64,000 bases of DNA from Fusibacter paucivorans (lineage in GTDB: Bacteria; Bacillota; Clostridia; Peptostreptococcales; Acidaminobacteraceae), in contig NZ_JAHBCL010000003.1 of NCBI RefSeq assembly GCF_018390735.1, forward strand, positions 107,253-171,252, given 5' to 3'. The translations under genes were made by a program, and so were the position numbers. The notes below the pieces were generated by a model, which saw only the letters and a program-made list of their open reading frames with translations, searched no databases and had not been told where the DNA came from. Below, piece after piece: positions 27,742-35,715 of the stretch (its first letter is position 1; each line of letters starts with the position of its first letter).

Positions 27742-27770
27742 GTCGCATCTGCCCAGCAGATGCGACTTTT
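27742..27770 (+). terminator. Terminator after argG
   Basis: GTCGCATCTG-CCCAG-CAGATGCGAC forms a 10-bp stem followed by TTTT. It separates argG from argH, so argH needs its own promoter. Confidence 0.8.
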
Positions 27771-27915
27771 ATATCTGTTTATGTGTTTTCCCACCACTAA
27801 AGCAAAGCTTATCATTGGCATCAAAATGATCTGTATCACCGTTCATCGAGGCAGCCTCTGCGGCAACCATTGGCAAATAATGCTTACACCGCGATTGTTC
27901 TCGTGCGCAAGCCTA

Positions 27916-27944
27916 TTGGAAAACCCAATCACGTATTATATAAT
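27916..27944 (+). promoter_or_regulatory. Promoter of argH
   Basis: TTGGAA (27916-27921), a 17-bp spacer and TATAAT (27939-27944) lie 25 bases before the argH ATG and downstream of the argG terminator. No clear ARG box overlaps it. Confidence 0.55.
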
Positions 27945-27969
27945 AGAAAAAAACGTACAAGGAGATACT

Positions 27970-29406
27970 ATGGAAAAGTTATGGAATGGCCGATTTGCAA
28001 AAGACACATCAAAAGAAACCGATCTCTTTAACGCTTCAATCGGCTTTGAACAGAGACTCTATCCCTATGACATACTCGGCAGTTATTATCATGTCCAAAT
28101 GCTCGCGAATCAGAACATTATCGATGACAGCGATGCTGCTGCCATTCAAGACGGGCTAAAGAAAGTCTACCATCTCATTAAATCTGATTCATATACCTTT
28201 AAATTGTCACTTGAAGACATTCATATGAATATTGAAGCTTACTTAATTGATACCCTTGGGGAAACGGGTAAGCGCTTACACACCGGGCGCAGCCGAAATG
28301 ACCAAGTCGCTCTCGATATGCGCCTCTACGCCAAAGATGTGGTCATCGATCAAATCAAGAAGCTCACGGCATTAATTGAAACGCTTAACGCCATTGCCAA
28401 AGTGCACACGAAAACCATTATGCCCGGTTTCACCCACTTGCAACAGGCTCAGCCTATCACGCTGGCGCACCATCTCCTTGCTTATGTTGAAAAATTTAAG
28501 CGCGATACCAGCAGACTCTTTGACATTTACGCAAGATTGGACGAGATGCCGCTCGGTTCAGGTGCACTGGCAAGCACCAGTTACCCTATTAACCGCGACT
28601 TCGTTAAAGACGCACTTGTCTTTGACCGCCTAACTGCAAATAGTATTGATGCTGTCTCTGATCGTGATTATCTTGTTGAAATAATGGCAGCTTATGCACT
28701 AATGGCCGTTCATATGAGCAGTCTCGCAGAGGAAATTATTATTTGGAATTCGCAGCTCTTCAACTTTATCGAACTCGATGACGCATACAGTACGGGCAGC
28801 AGCATTATGCCGCAAAAGAAAAACCCCGACATAGCAGAGCTCGTCAGGGGAAAAAGCGGACGGATTATCGGACATCTAAGCGGTATGCTCGTCACACTGA
28901 AAGGATTACCGCTGGCCTATAATAAAGACCTTCAAGAAGATAAAGAATCATTTTTCGACACAACCGACCAAATTGGCAATATGCTGAGCATGCTTGAAAG
29001 GCTTCTGGCAACAGCATCATTTAATGTGGAGACGATGTATCAAGCGACCTTGAAAGGTTTTACGGAGGCAACGGATCTTGCAGATTACCTCGTTAAGAAA
29101 GGCTTGCCATTCAGAGACTGTCACCATATTATCGGCGCCATCGTCAAGGAAGCTTCTGATCGCGGAACGACACTTTCTGAAATGACTTTAGATGCCTATA
29201 AAACCCATAGCAGTCTCTTTGAAGCAGATCTATACGATGTCATCGACCTGCTTGCCATCGTTTCCTCAAGAAGACATACCGGCGGCCCGGCACCTGAGGT
29301 CACCGCGGCACAAGTTGGCACTAATGAAACATGGCTGTCAGCACAAAAGACTGCTGCTGCATCACTCTCATCACCGCTGGCATTGCTTGAAGCGGCGCTT
29401 AAATAG
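27970..29406 (+). CDS. argH: Argininosuccinate lyase
   Basis: A 478-residue fumarase/aspartase-superfamily enzyme that splits argininosuccinate into arginine and fumarate. It carries the superfamily signature GSSIMPQKKNPD with the mobile catalytic loop, plus the early family motif HTGRSRNDQVALD. ATG at 27970 follows AAGGAG and starts with MEKLWNGRF, the normal ArgH start. The frame stays open for about 250 bases upstream but that part crosses the argG terminator and is not coding. Confidence 0.97.
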   Translation: MEKLWNGRFAKDTSKETDLFNASIGFEQRLYPYDILGSYYHVQMLANQNIIDDSDAAAIQDGLKKVYHLIKSDSYTFKLSLEDIHMNIEAYLIDTLGETGKRLHTGRSRNDQVALDMRLYAKDVVIDQIKKLTALIETLNAIAKVHTKTIMPGFTHLQQAQPITLAHHLLAYVEKFKRDTSRLFDIYARLDEMPLGSGALASTSYPINRDFVKDALVFDRLTANSIDAVSDRDYLVEIMAAYALMAVHMSSLAEEIIIWNSQLFNFIELDDAYSTGSSIMPQKKNPDIAELVRGKSGRIIGHLSGMLVTLKGLPLAYNKDLQEDKESFFDTTDQIGNMLSMLERLLATASFNVETMYQATLKGFTEATDLADYLVKKGLPFRDCHHIIGAIVKEASDRGTTLSEMTLDAYKTHSSLFEADLYDVIDLLAIVSSRRHTGGPAPEVTAAQVGTNETWLSAQKTAAASLSSPLALLEAALK

Positions 29407-29417
29407 ACAATAGAAAA

Positions 29418-29447
29418 GAAACGCCGTTCAGTACTGAACGTCGTTTC
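29418..29447. terminator. Shared terminator of argH and the tRNA cluster
   Basis: A 30-base near-perfect inverted repeat centred on GTAC (GAAACG... to ...CGTTTC). On the minus strand it is followed by a T-rich tract, fitting the end of the leftward tRNA unit; on the plus strand the tract is weaker. Confidence 0.65.
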
Positions 29448-29461
29448 CTTATGTTTGCTTA

Positions 29462-29537
29462 TGGTGATCCATCCGCGACTCGAACGCGGGACACCCTGAT
29501 TAAAAGTCAGATGCTCTACCAACTGAGCTAATGGACC
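29462..29537 (-). tRNA. tRNA-Lys (anticodon TTT)
   Basis: A 76-base cloverleaf with encoded CCA. Anticodon arm CTGAC-TTTTAAT-CAG reads TTT; T loop TTCGAGT. Last gene of the leftward cluster and a close relative of the adjacent tRNA-Lys(CTT). Confidence 0.95.
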
Positions 29538-29542
29538 TCATT

Positions 29543-29572
29543 AGAAAAGCCCTTGATGTCAAGGGCTTTTGA
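29543..29572 (-). terminator. Hairpin between the two tRNA-Lys genes
   Basis: On the minus strand AAAAGCCCTTGA and TCAAGGGCTTTT form a strong hairpin followed by CTAAT. It looks like a terminator, yet no promoter is visible between it and tRNA-Lys(TTT), so it may be a leaky terminator or a processing element. Confidence 0.55.
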
Positions 29573-29604
29573 CTGTTTCACTGTTTCGACACTTATTGAC
29601 TGCT

Positions 29605-29680
29605 TGGTGATCCATCTGCGACTCGAACGCAGGACCCCCTGATTAAGAGTCAGGTGCTCTACCAACTAAGCTAATGGACC
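29605..29680 (-). tRNA. tRNA-Lys (anticodon CTT)
   Basis: A 76-base cloverleaf with encoded CCA. Anticodon loop CTCTTAA gives CTT. The acceptor GGTCCAT and most of the body are identical to the neighbouring tRNA-Lys(TTT), which points to duplication and anticodon change. Confidence 0.95.
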
Positions 29681-29684
29681 TCAT

Positions 29685-29710
29685 ATAAAAACCCTTGAAA
29701 TTTTCAAGGG
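29685..29710 (-). terminator. Terminator-like hairpin after tRNA-Gln
   Basis: On the minus strand CCCTTGAAAATTTCAAGGG is followed by TTTTTATA. It lies between tRNA-Gln and tRNA-Lys(CTT). Confidence 0.6.
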
Positions 29711-29743
29711 CTCATAAAAATGATAAAAATCATTGTGAACAAT

Positions 29744-29818
29744 TGGCTGGGGATACAGGATTTGAACCTGTGAATGACGGAGTCAAAGTCCGTTGCCTTA
29801 CCGCTTGGCGAATCCCCA
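29744..29818 (-). tRNA. tRNA-Gln (anticodon TTG)
   Basis: A 75-base cloverleaf starting TGGGGATT with encoded CCA. Anticodon arm CGGAC-TTTGACT-CCG reads TTG. Only seven bases separate it from tRNA-His, so the two are co-transcribed. Confidence 0.94.
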
Positions 29819-29825
29819 AAAGTAA

Positions 29826-29902
29826 TGGGGCGACTGATGGGATTCGAACCCACGTATGCAGGAGCCACAATCCTGAGTCTTAACCGCTTGACGACAGTCG
29901 CC
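29826..29902 (-). tRNA. tRNA-His (anticodon GTG)
   Basis: A 77-base gene with encoded CCA. The acceptor GGCGACTG pairs with CAGTCGCC over 8 bp, including the extra G(-1):C73 pair that identifies histidine tRNAs. Anticodon loop TTGTGGC reads GTG. Confidence 0.95.
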
Positions 29903-30040
29903 ATATTTCATTCACATATTCACCTTGCAGTGTATAATCACTGCCGTTGTATTAACACTTCACATCTGTCCTGAACCCTAGAAAAATGCTCAGCATTGAT
30001 ACGCTTGATCAGTGTTCAGCAATCAACCAAATAAAAACAA

Positions 30041-30117
30041 TGGTCGGGGTGGCAGGATTTGAACCCGCGGCCCTCTGGTCCCAAACCAGATGCGCTACCA
30101 AACTGCGCTACACCCCG
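30041..30117 (-). tRNA. tRNA-Pro (anticodon TGG)
   Basis: A 77-base cloverleaf with acceptor CGGGGTG and encoded CCA. Anticodon loop TTTGGGA reads TGG. First gene of the cluster, just downstream of its promoter. Confidence 0.95.
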
Positions 30118-30136
30118 CTGTTCACTGACGAATTTT

Positions 30137-30165
30137 ATTATACATTAAATGGGATAGCGCGTCAA
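30137..30165 (-). promoter_or_regulatory. Promoter of the tRNA cluster
   Basis: On the minus strand TTGACG (30160-30165), a 17-bp spacer and TATAAT (30137-30142) sit 20 bases before tRNA-Pro. Confidence 0.75.
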
Positions 30166-30359
30166 CTGTTTTTGTAATAAAATAATCGCTAAAAACGAGA
30201 TTTTATCAGACTTATAGCGGTCTGCTCCATATCGCGATTAACAGAAAATTTAGTCTATTTCAACTACCTTTTAGTCCTTTTGAAACGCATCACACGACCA
30301 TTGAAATAGTACGCATACCCCTCACCACTGCATAGTCACCTCTGCATAGTAATCACCAA

Positions 30360-30836
30360 TCACAGATGAACGTGCGTTGCCACGACGCGCCCGCTGCCGA
30401 ACTCCATAATGCCAATTGAAGCACGAAAACCAGCTCTTGGAATGGCAGCACTGCCTGGATTGAAGCATAAAATGCCTTCTTCGCGTTCATTGACGGGCAC
30501 ATGCGTATGACCAAAACATACGACATCGACATTCTGCTGTACGGCATAATAATAGAGGTTCATCAATGATGATTTTACACTGTGATGATGACCGTGACAA
30601 AGCAGTACGCGTTTCCCGTCAATCTCCCTTACGATCTCTTCCGGACCGCTCTGGTAAAAGTCACAATTGCCTTTAACGGCAATCATCGGCCTTCCAAATT
30701 TCTGTTTTAGCTGTTCAGTGTCCTTAATAAAATCACCTAAATGCCAAATTTCATCAAAAAAATTTAAGTTTTCTTCCAGATAATGTGTGACTTTCGACAT
30801 GTTTCCATGCGTGTCACTGATGATGCAGACCCGCAT
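30360..30836 (-). CDS. YfcE/MJ0936-type metallophosphoesterase
   Basis: A 158-residue two-metal phosphodiesterase. All motifs are present: ISDTHGN, GDFIKD, GNCD, CHGHHH and FGHTHVP, with NPGSA near the end. The natural substrate of this family is unsettled; members hydrolyse artificial phosphodiesters and some cyclic nucleotides. GGAGG precedes the ATG, which lies inside the 3' end of the rdgB gene (23-bp overlap). Last gene of rph-rdgB-yfcE, an order common in Clostridia. Confidence 0.9.
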   Translation of the reverse strand: MRVCIISDTHGNMSKVTHYLEENLNFFDEIWHLGDFIKDTEQLKQKFGRPMIAVKGNCDFYQSGPEEIVREIDGKRVLLCHGHHHSVKSSLMNLYYYAVQQNVDVVCFGHTHVPVNEREEGILCFNPGSAAIPRAGFRASIGIMEFGSGRVVATHVHL

Positions 30837-31527
30837 ATTTTGCCTCCAGTTTCTGCCTCAACAAAGCTAATGCATTGCCTCGATGGCTTACTGCATTCTT
30901 TTCGCTCATGGTTAGCTCCGCCATCGTCTTTTGAAAAGGCGGATAATAGAACAACGGATCATAGCCAAAGCCATTATCGCCAACTGGCTGTAACTGAATA
31001 ATCCCTTCAACGGTTCCTCTAGCAGTGATGGTTTCACCGTCTTCAAAGATCATGGCGATGACTGATACAAATCGCGCTGTCCGCTGCGCCGGTTCAACCT
31101 CTTCTAATGCCTTTATAAGCTTCAAATTATTGGCTTCGTCATTGCCATGTTCACCTGCATAACGCGCAGAATAGACCCCCGGCGCGCCACCCAGCGCATC
31201 CACTTCTAACCCGGAATCATCTGCGAGCACAACACCGCCAATCTCACGTTGAACAGCTTTCGCCTTAATCACGGCATTGGCTTCAAATGTATCGCCATCT
31301 TCAACAATCTCCATATTTTCAAGTCCAACATCCTTCAAGGACAATATTTCGTAATCAAAATCCTTAAGCATCGCTTGAATTTCCTGCCGTTTGTGTGAAT
31401 TCCCAGATGCCAATACCGCTTTATATGGATAAGCGCTTTGGTTCTCTTTTAGCGTTGCTTTAGGCGTTGTTTTAGACGTTGTTTTAAACTCAGTTTTAAC
31501 GGCTGTTTTGGCTTCTGTCTTTTTCAT
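30814..31527 (-). CDS. rdgB: XTP/dITP diphosphatase (RdgB/HAM1 family) with repeat extension
   Basis: A 237-residue house-cleaning pyrophosphatase that removes inosine and xanthosine triphosphates from the nucleotide pool. The core starts at about residue 35 with AVLASGNSHKRQEI and includes the metal site VLADDSGLEVDALGG and the late SHRGNAL motif. Unlike normal members (about 200 residues) it has a Lys/Thr-rich N-terminal extension made of six four-residue repeats (TEAK, TAVK, TEFK, TTSK, TTPK, ATLK). No internal Met could replace the start. The start codon overlaps the rph stop (TAATG). Confidence 0.92.
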   Translation of the reverse strand: MKKTEAKTAVKTEFKTTSKTTPKATLKENQSAYPYKAVLASGNSHKRQEIQAMLKDFDYEILSLKDVGLENMEIVEDGDTFEANAVIKAKAVQREIGGVVLADDSGLEVDALGGAPGVYSARYAGEHGNDEANNLKLIKALEEVEPAQRTARFVSVIAMIFEDGETITARGTVEGIIQLQPVGDNGFGYDPLFYYPPFQKTMAELTMSEKNAVSHRGNALALLRQKLEAKYAGLHHQ

Positions 31528-32243
31528 TACACCGTCCCTGCGAGTACAGCTTCTTGGTATGCCGTCAATGACGCGATCCCCTTTTCACCAAGCGCGAGGA
31601 GTGTCATCAATTCCTCTTTTGAATAGGTTGCTTCTTCACCCGTTCCCTGAACTTCGACAAAGCGACCTTCGCCTGTCATAATGAGATTCATATCAACATC
31701 CGCTTTGGAATCTTCAACATAACACAAATCTAACAGCGGTTCGCCTGCGACAATTCCGACACTGATGGCAGCAACTGAAGTGATAATCGGTGATTGCGTC
31801 AAAACACCCTCCGTCATCAAACGGTTAATTGCATCAGATAATGCAATGTAAGCACCTGTAATGGAAGCCGTACGCGTGCCGCCATCTGCTTGAATAACAT
31901 CACAGTCGATCCAAATGGTTCGCTCTCCGAGTGCTTTTAAATCGATAATCGCCCGAAGCGATCGACCGATTAGTCGCTGTATTTCCTGACTTCTGCCATC
32001 CACACCTTTCGTATTACGCGACTTTCGAGATTGTGTCGACCCAGGCAGCATGGCGTATTCTGCTGTCAGCCAGCCGCTTTCTGCCCCTTTTAAAAACGAT
32101 GGCACTCTTTCTTCAACCGTCGCCGTACAGATGACTTTTGTTTCACCCATCTCGATCAGCACTGCGCCATGAGGGTGTTTCACATAATTTCGCGTTATTT
32201 TTACCGGTCGATGTGCATCAAATGCTCTACCGTCTATTCTCAT
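31527..32243 (-). CDS. rph: Ribonuclease PH
   Basis: A 238-residue phosphorolytic 3'-5' exoribonuclease that trims tRNA 3' ends. Typical blocks are [51 protein letters not shown] and the late [12 protein letters not shown]. The start has [16 protein letters not shown], as usual. AAGGAAGG precedes the ATG. It is the first gene of a three-gene operon with rdgB and the phosphoesterase. Confidence 0.96.
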   Translation of the reverse strand: MRIDGRAFDAHRPVKITRNYVKHPHGAVLIEMGETKVICTATVEERVPSFLKGAESGWLTAEYAMLPGSTQSRKSRNTKGVDGRSQEIQRLIGRSLRAIIDLKALGERTIWIDCDVIQADGGTRTASITGAYIALSDAINRLMTEGVLTQSPIITSVAAISVGIVAGEPLLDLCYVEDSKADVDMNLIMTGEGRFVEVQGTGEEATYSKEELMTLLALGEKGIASLTAYQEAVLAGTV

Positions 32244-32370
32244 TTAATCACCTTCCTTAAATCAAGCCGAAAGAACCACCGGCAATTTTATCAAAGCGAA
32301 TGGTTCTTTTCAGCATTTAGTGTTATACCGCCGTTTTCTATTTAGTCATTAAGGCAATCGCATTAATTTG

Positions 32371-34470
32371 CTATTTTAAGAATTTTACAATCCCATCGAC
32401 GATGGCACCTGCCGCTTTGTCGAGATAGGCTGGATCCATAAGCTTCGCTTGATCAGATGCATTGCTGATAAAACCGAGTTCACAAAGCACAGAAGGCATT
32501 TTCGTTTCCCTCAGCACAACCAAATTCGGTCTTTGGACAACACCGCGGTCAACGGCGTTTAAGTCACTCACCAGTTCCTTCTGAATTGCTGTCGCCAGCC
32601 CTTTGCCGCCAGTCATGCTTTCCGAATTGCAAAGCACTTCAACACCCGTTGCTGCCGTATTGGTATGCGCGTTGATGTGAACACTGACAAATAGATCCGC
32701 ATTCAAGTCATTGGCAATATCCGCACGATCATAAAGTCCGGGATATACATCTTTTGAGCGCGTCATATAGACTTTAAACCCAAGCTGTTTCAATTGATTT
32801 TCAAGCGACAGAGACGCTTGGAGCGCCAAATCTTTTTCCTTTGCCAATGTCCCGACAGCGCCGGAGTCGTGTCCGCCATGGCCGGGGTCAATCACGATGA
32901 GTGTATCCGTGTAATTCGAATTCAGTATCGTATTATTGGTAAAGGCGAAGATAATATCATCTGCGGTACTGTTGTCCGTATAAGTTGTATTTTGGATCAG
33001 CTGTATGGACACAATGTACTGATCGCCTGATCTGGCAATATTGACAGCACGGACAATATTATCATCAACAGGATAGGTGAAATCATTGAGGTCTGTGGAG
33101 GCCACCGGCAGTTTAAGGGTGAGCGTTCGCGTCTTCGAATCATATGCTTTTGTGAAGTTCGAACCATCGAAGAGATGAATGCTTACATGACTCTTTGCCG
33201 TATTTAACCTAACATAATCAAAATTGTTGAGCGGATTTTGTGCTACGAACACTTTAATGTTCGTGCCGTCATCTTCAATATAAATATCATCATACGTAAC
33301 CGCCTCTGTCAATGCGATGGCAACCCGCGTAATCACATCTTTCGATGTATAGAGATCCTCCGTACCGTATTGACTGGTATCCAGTTGACTGTAACCGTAT
33401 GATTCTATTTTGCCCTTGTTGACCGGGACAATCGTTGACAGCCCTTCATCTGCTTTTAAAACACTGTTGAAGACGTCAACGACAATTTGATCACCTATAA
33501 GATTGATATTATACGCTGGGCGCTCACTGGTTTCTATGACGACAGTATCCGTACCGTAAGTATTTTCCATTTGAACGTCATTGACCGTATTAATGAGCTG
33601 TATAACCATTTCATGCGTCGTTTCATCGTAAAAGACACGGTGCCCGCGCTTTTCATCTAAAAAGACGGTGGCACGCGTTGTAGGCGGATTAGTGCCATTA
33701 AGACTGATCTCAACGCGGTCAATGCCAAAGATACCATCGCCGACGCGATAAGTGCCAACACCATTCTTAAGCATTGAAGGGTCATCGAGTTCAAATTTTG
33801 TATTTTGGAGATCAATCACGATTTTATCTTGTTCACCAACATCACTGCCTGAAATCACAAAGGAAGTGGCATCAACTTCACCAGTCACTTTCATTCTAAT
33901 TTCGGGAAACTGCTTAAGATAGTCGAGGTAAACATTCGTCAGTGTCTGGACCGGCTTATTAATGGCAACGGTCCTCGTATCACCAATCCAGTTGATTTCC
34001 AACCCCAATTGTTCACTAATGAACTTAACGGGTACAAATGTCTTGTTTTGATTGCCGAATGCCAGCAAAATTGGCGCAATACCATCAGGCAGTTTCGTCT
34101 TCGTACCGTTTACAGTCGCATAGGCATTGTCAATCTGCATGACAATCTGCTTGCCCGCTGTATCAATGGTAATTTCTCTCGTCTCTTGCTGCCAGCTAAT
34201 CGTCGCGCCCATTCTGTCGACGATAAAGCTAATGGGAACCAAAGTCCGCGTATTGCTGCCGCTGGTATAGAGTATTCCCGGCACGTCTGTAATAACGTCT
34301 TCACCGCCCATCATGAGATTAACCGGCTGATAATTCCCCGTGACGCCTGTCAGCGGATTGGTCATTGTCACCGTGTCTGTTTCGATAAATTTATTGGCAA
34401 AAACTACACTGTGCATACTCATCATCAAACACAGTATGCCAATGATGATGCCTATTTTTTTATATGTCAT
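32371..34470 (-). CDS. N-acetylmuramoyl-L-alanine amidase with copper-amine-oxidase-like N domain
   Basis: A 699-residue exported protein: signal peptide (about 1-25), a copper amine oxidase N-terminal-type domain (about 65-170, FVPVKFISEQLGLEINW), an AMIN-like beta-rich region (about 185-500), and an Amidase_3 domain (about 520-699). The amidase zinc ligands are in DPGHGGHDSGA, a Glu in KEKDLAL and SVHINAH; the catalytic Glu is in LCELGFISN. It cleaves the amide between muramic acid and the stem peptide during wall remodelling. TAGGAGTG lies before the ATG, nine bases after the AIR-synthase-like gene, so the two form an operon. Confidence 0.93.
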   Translation of the reverse strand: MTYKKIGIIIGILCLMMSMHSVVFANKFIETDTVTMTNPLTGVTGNYQPVNLMMGGEDVITDVPGILYTSGSNTRTLVPISFIVDRMGATISWQQETREITIDTAGKQIVMQIDNAYATVNGTKTKLPDGIAPILLAFGNQNKTFVPVKFISEQLGLEINWIGDTRTVAINKPVQTLTNVYLDYLKQFPEIRMKVTGEVDATSFVISGSDVGEQDKIVIDLQNTKFELDDPSMLKNGVGTYRVGDGIFGIDRVEISLNGTNPPTTRATVFLDEKRGHRVFYDETTHEMVIQLINTVNDVQMENTYGTDTVVIETSERPAYNINLIGDQIVVDVFNSVLKADEGLSTIVPVNKGKIESYGYSQLDTSQYGTEDLYTSKDVITRVAIALTEAVTYDDIYIEDDGTNIKVFVAQNPLNNFDYVRLNTAKSHVSIHLFDGSNFTKAYDSKTRTLTLKLPVASTDLNDFTYPVDDNIVRAVNIARSGDQYIVSIQLIQNTTYTDNSTADDIIFAFTNNTILNSNYTDTLIVIDPGHGGHDSGAVGTLAKEKDLALQASLSLENQLKQLGFKVYMTRSKDVYPGLYDRADIANDLNADLFVSVHINAHTNTAATGVEVLCNSESMTGGKGLATAIQKELVSDLNAVDRGVVQRPNLVVLRETKMPSVLCELGFISNASDQAKLMDPAYLDKAAGAIVDGIVKFLK

Positions 34471-34479
34471 CGGTCACTC

Positions 34480-35484
34480 CTAATCTAAAACATCATAGAG
34501 TGCATCGCCTTCTGGAGGTGCAATCGGTTCTTTGATTTCTTCAACTTCAAAATCGCCGTAGACCAGCATTTTTTCTGTTGCCTCTGTCATCACGCCAATT
34601 TTTGCGTATTCGATGGAATCTGCAATAAAAGCCTGTTCGAGTGCAGGTGCATTTTCAGGCGCAATGGTCATCATCATGGCACCGCTTGCAATGAGTTTAA
34701 GCGGATCTATGAGAAAATGATTGCAAATCATCTCTGTTACCGGGTGAATGGGAATGTGCATTTTTTGAAGTTCGCAGCCGAGACCGCTGGCTTCACAGAT
34801 TTCATAAGCAGCACCGAGAACGCCGCCTTCTGTCACATCGTGCATGGCCGTTGCGCCGCATTGTTTGCCAATGGCACCTTCTTTTAGGACACTTGTATAC
34901 ACCAGCATTTGTCTGGCCTGTTCAAGTTCTGTCGACTTCATAACCGTCTGAAGTTCTTCTTTCTTTTCAACCGCTAGAATACCGGTTCCCTCAAGCCCTG
35001 CCCACTTCGTCATATAAATGAAGTCTCCCGCATGAGCACCGCCGGTTTTGACAATGCCAGTCGGCGTATTTTTCCCAATAGCGGTTACCGAGATCACGAT
35101 GCGATTAACAGCTGATGTCCGTTCAGTGTGTCCACCGATAATGGCAACGTTATGTGTATTCGCCGTGATCTGTGCATCCCTAATAATACCTGAGATCGCT
35201 TCATCTGTCGTTTCCTCTGGACATAATAGGGTCAACAGAAGTGCAACGGCCTCACTCCCGCTGGAAGCTATATCATTAAGACCTACATTCACTGCCAATT
35301 TCCCGATTGCTTCTGCCGTCCCCGTAATGGGATCTGTTGATAGAACACATGCCGTATCGCCAAAGGCAACGGCTGAGCAATCTTCACCGATGCTGGCACC
35401 AATAAGAACATCTTCTCTGGAAGTCTGCACGGTCTTCAGGACAAGATCGTTTAGCTTCTCGTTGCTTAATTTCCCTTTGCGCAT
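34480..35484 (-). CDS. AIR synthase-related (HypE/ThiL-like) protein
   Basis: A 334-residue member of the PurM/HypE/ThiL/SelD ATP-dependent superfamily. The N-terminal domain has the acidic metal/ATP pattern around GASIGEDCSAVAFGDT and STDPITG, and the middle shows ASSGSEAVALLL and IIGGHTER. The C-terminal cysteine that HypE uses to carry the carbamoyl/cyano group is absent (the protein ends YDVLD), and no hydrogenase genes are nearby. It is therefore not a normal HypE; its substrate is unknown. GAGGTG precedes the ATG. It is co-transcribed with the amidase gene. Confidence 0.8.
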   Translation of the reverse strand: MRKGKLSNEKLNDLVLKTVQTSREDVLIGASIGEDCSAVAFGDTACVLSTDPITGTAEAIGKLAVNVGLNDIASSGSEAVALLLTLLCPEETTDEAISGIIRDAQITANTHNVAIIGGHTERTSAVNRIVISVTAIGKNTPTGIVKTGGAHAGDFIYMTKWAGLEGTGILAVEKKEELQTVMKSTELEQARQMLVYTSVLKEGAIGKQCGATAMHDVTEGGVLGAAYEICEASGLGCELQKMHIPIHPVTEMICNHFLIDPLKLIASGAMMMTIAPENAPALEQAFIADSIEYAKIGVMTEATEKMLVYGDFEVEEIKEPIAPPEGDALYDVLD

Positions 35485-35667
35485 CTTTCACCTCTTATAT
35501 GTACTTTGTAAATCCGGCGCTGTTTTCCAAATCCAATGACCTAAAAACAGCCGTCATCTACATGTTTACCTTCGTCATTATCACTTATTACGCATCTATT
35601 ATATCACAGGCTTTCACAAGTTTTTAGATCGTAATGCGTTTATAACATGTTCGTAATTTTTAGGCAA

Positions 35668-35698
35668 AACAAAAAGGGAAGGTCCGAAGACCTTCCCT
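35668..35698 (-). terminator. Terminator of oppA
   Basis: On the minus strand AGGGAAGGTC-TTCG-GACCTTCCCT forms a 10-bp stem with a stable UUCG tetraloop, followed by TTTTTG. It lies 18 bases after the oppA stop. Confidence 0.9.
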
Positions 35699-35715
35699 CT
35701 CATATGCAATCGAGA

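Noticed and set aside
27718..27969. Open reading frame extending upstream of argH
   Set aside because: It crosses the argG terminator and the argH promoter, has no ribosome site, and the argH family start MEKLWNGRF with AAGGAG is at 27970.
29695..30177. Short open frames giving peptides such as [19 protein letters not shown] and GFEPAALWSQ
   Set aside because: These are antisense translations of the Gln, His and Pro tRNA genes, a well-known annotation artefact.
34480..35484. Hydrogenase maturation gene hypE
   Set aside because: The C-terminal Cys motif is missing and there are no hyp or hydrogenase genes in the window.
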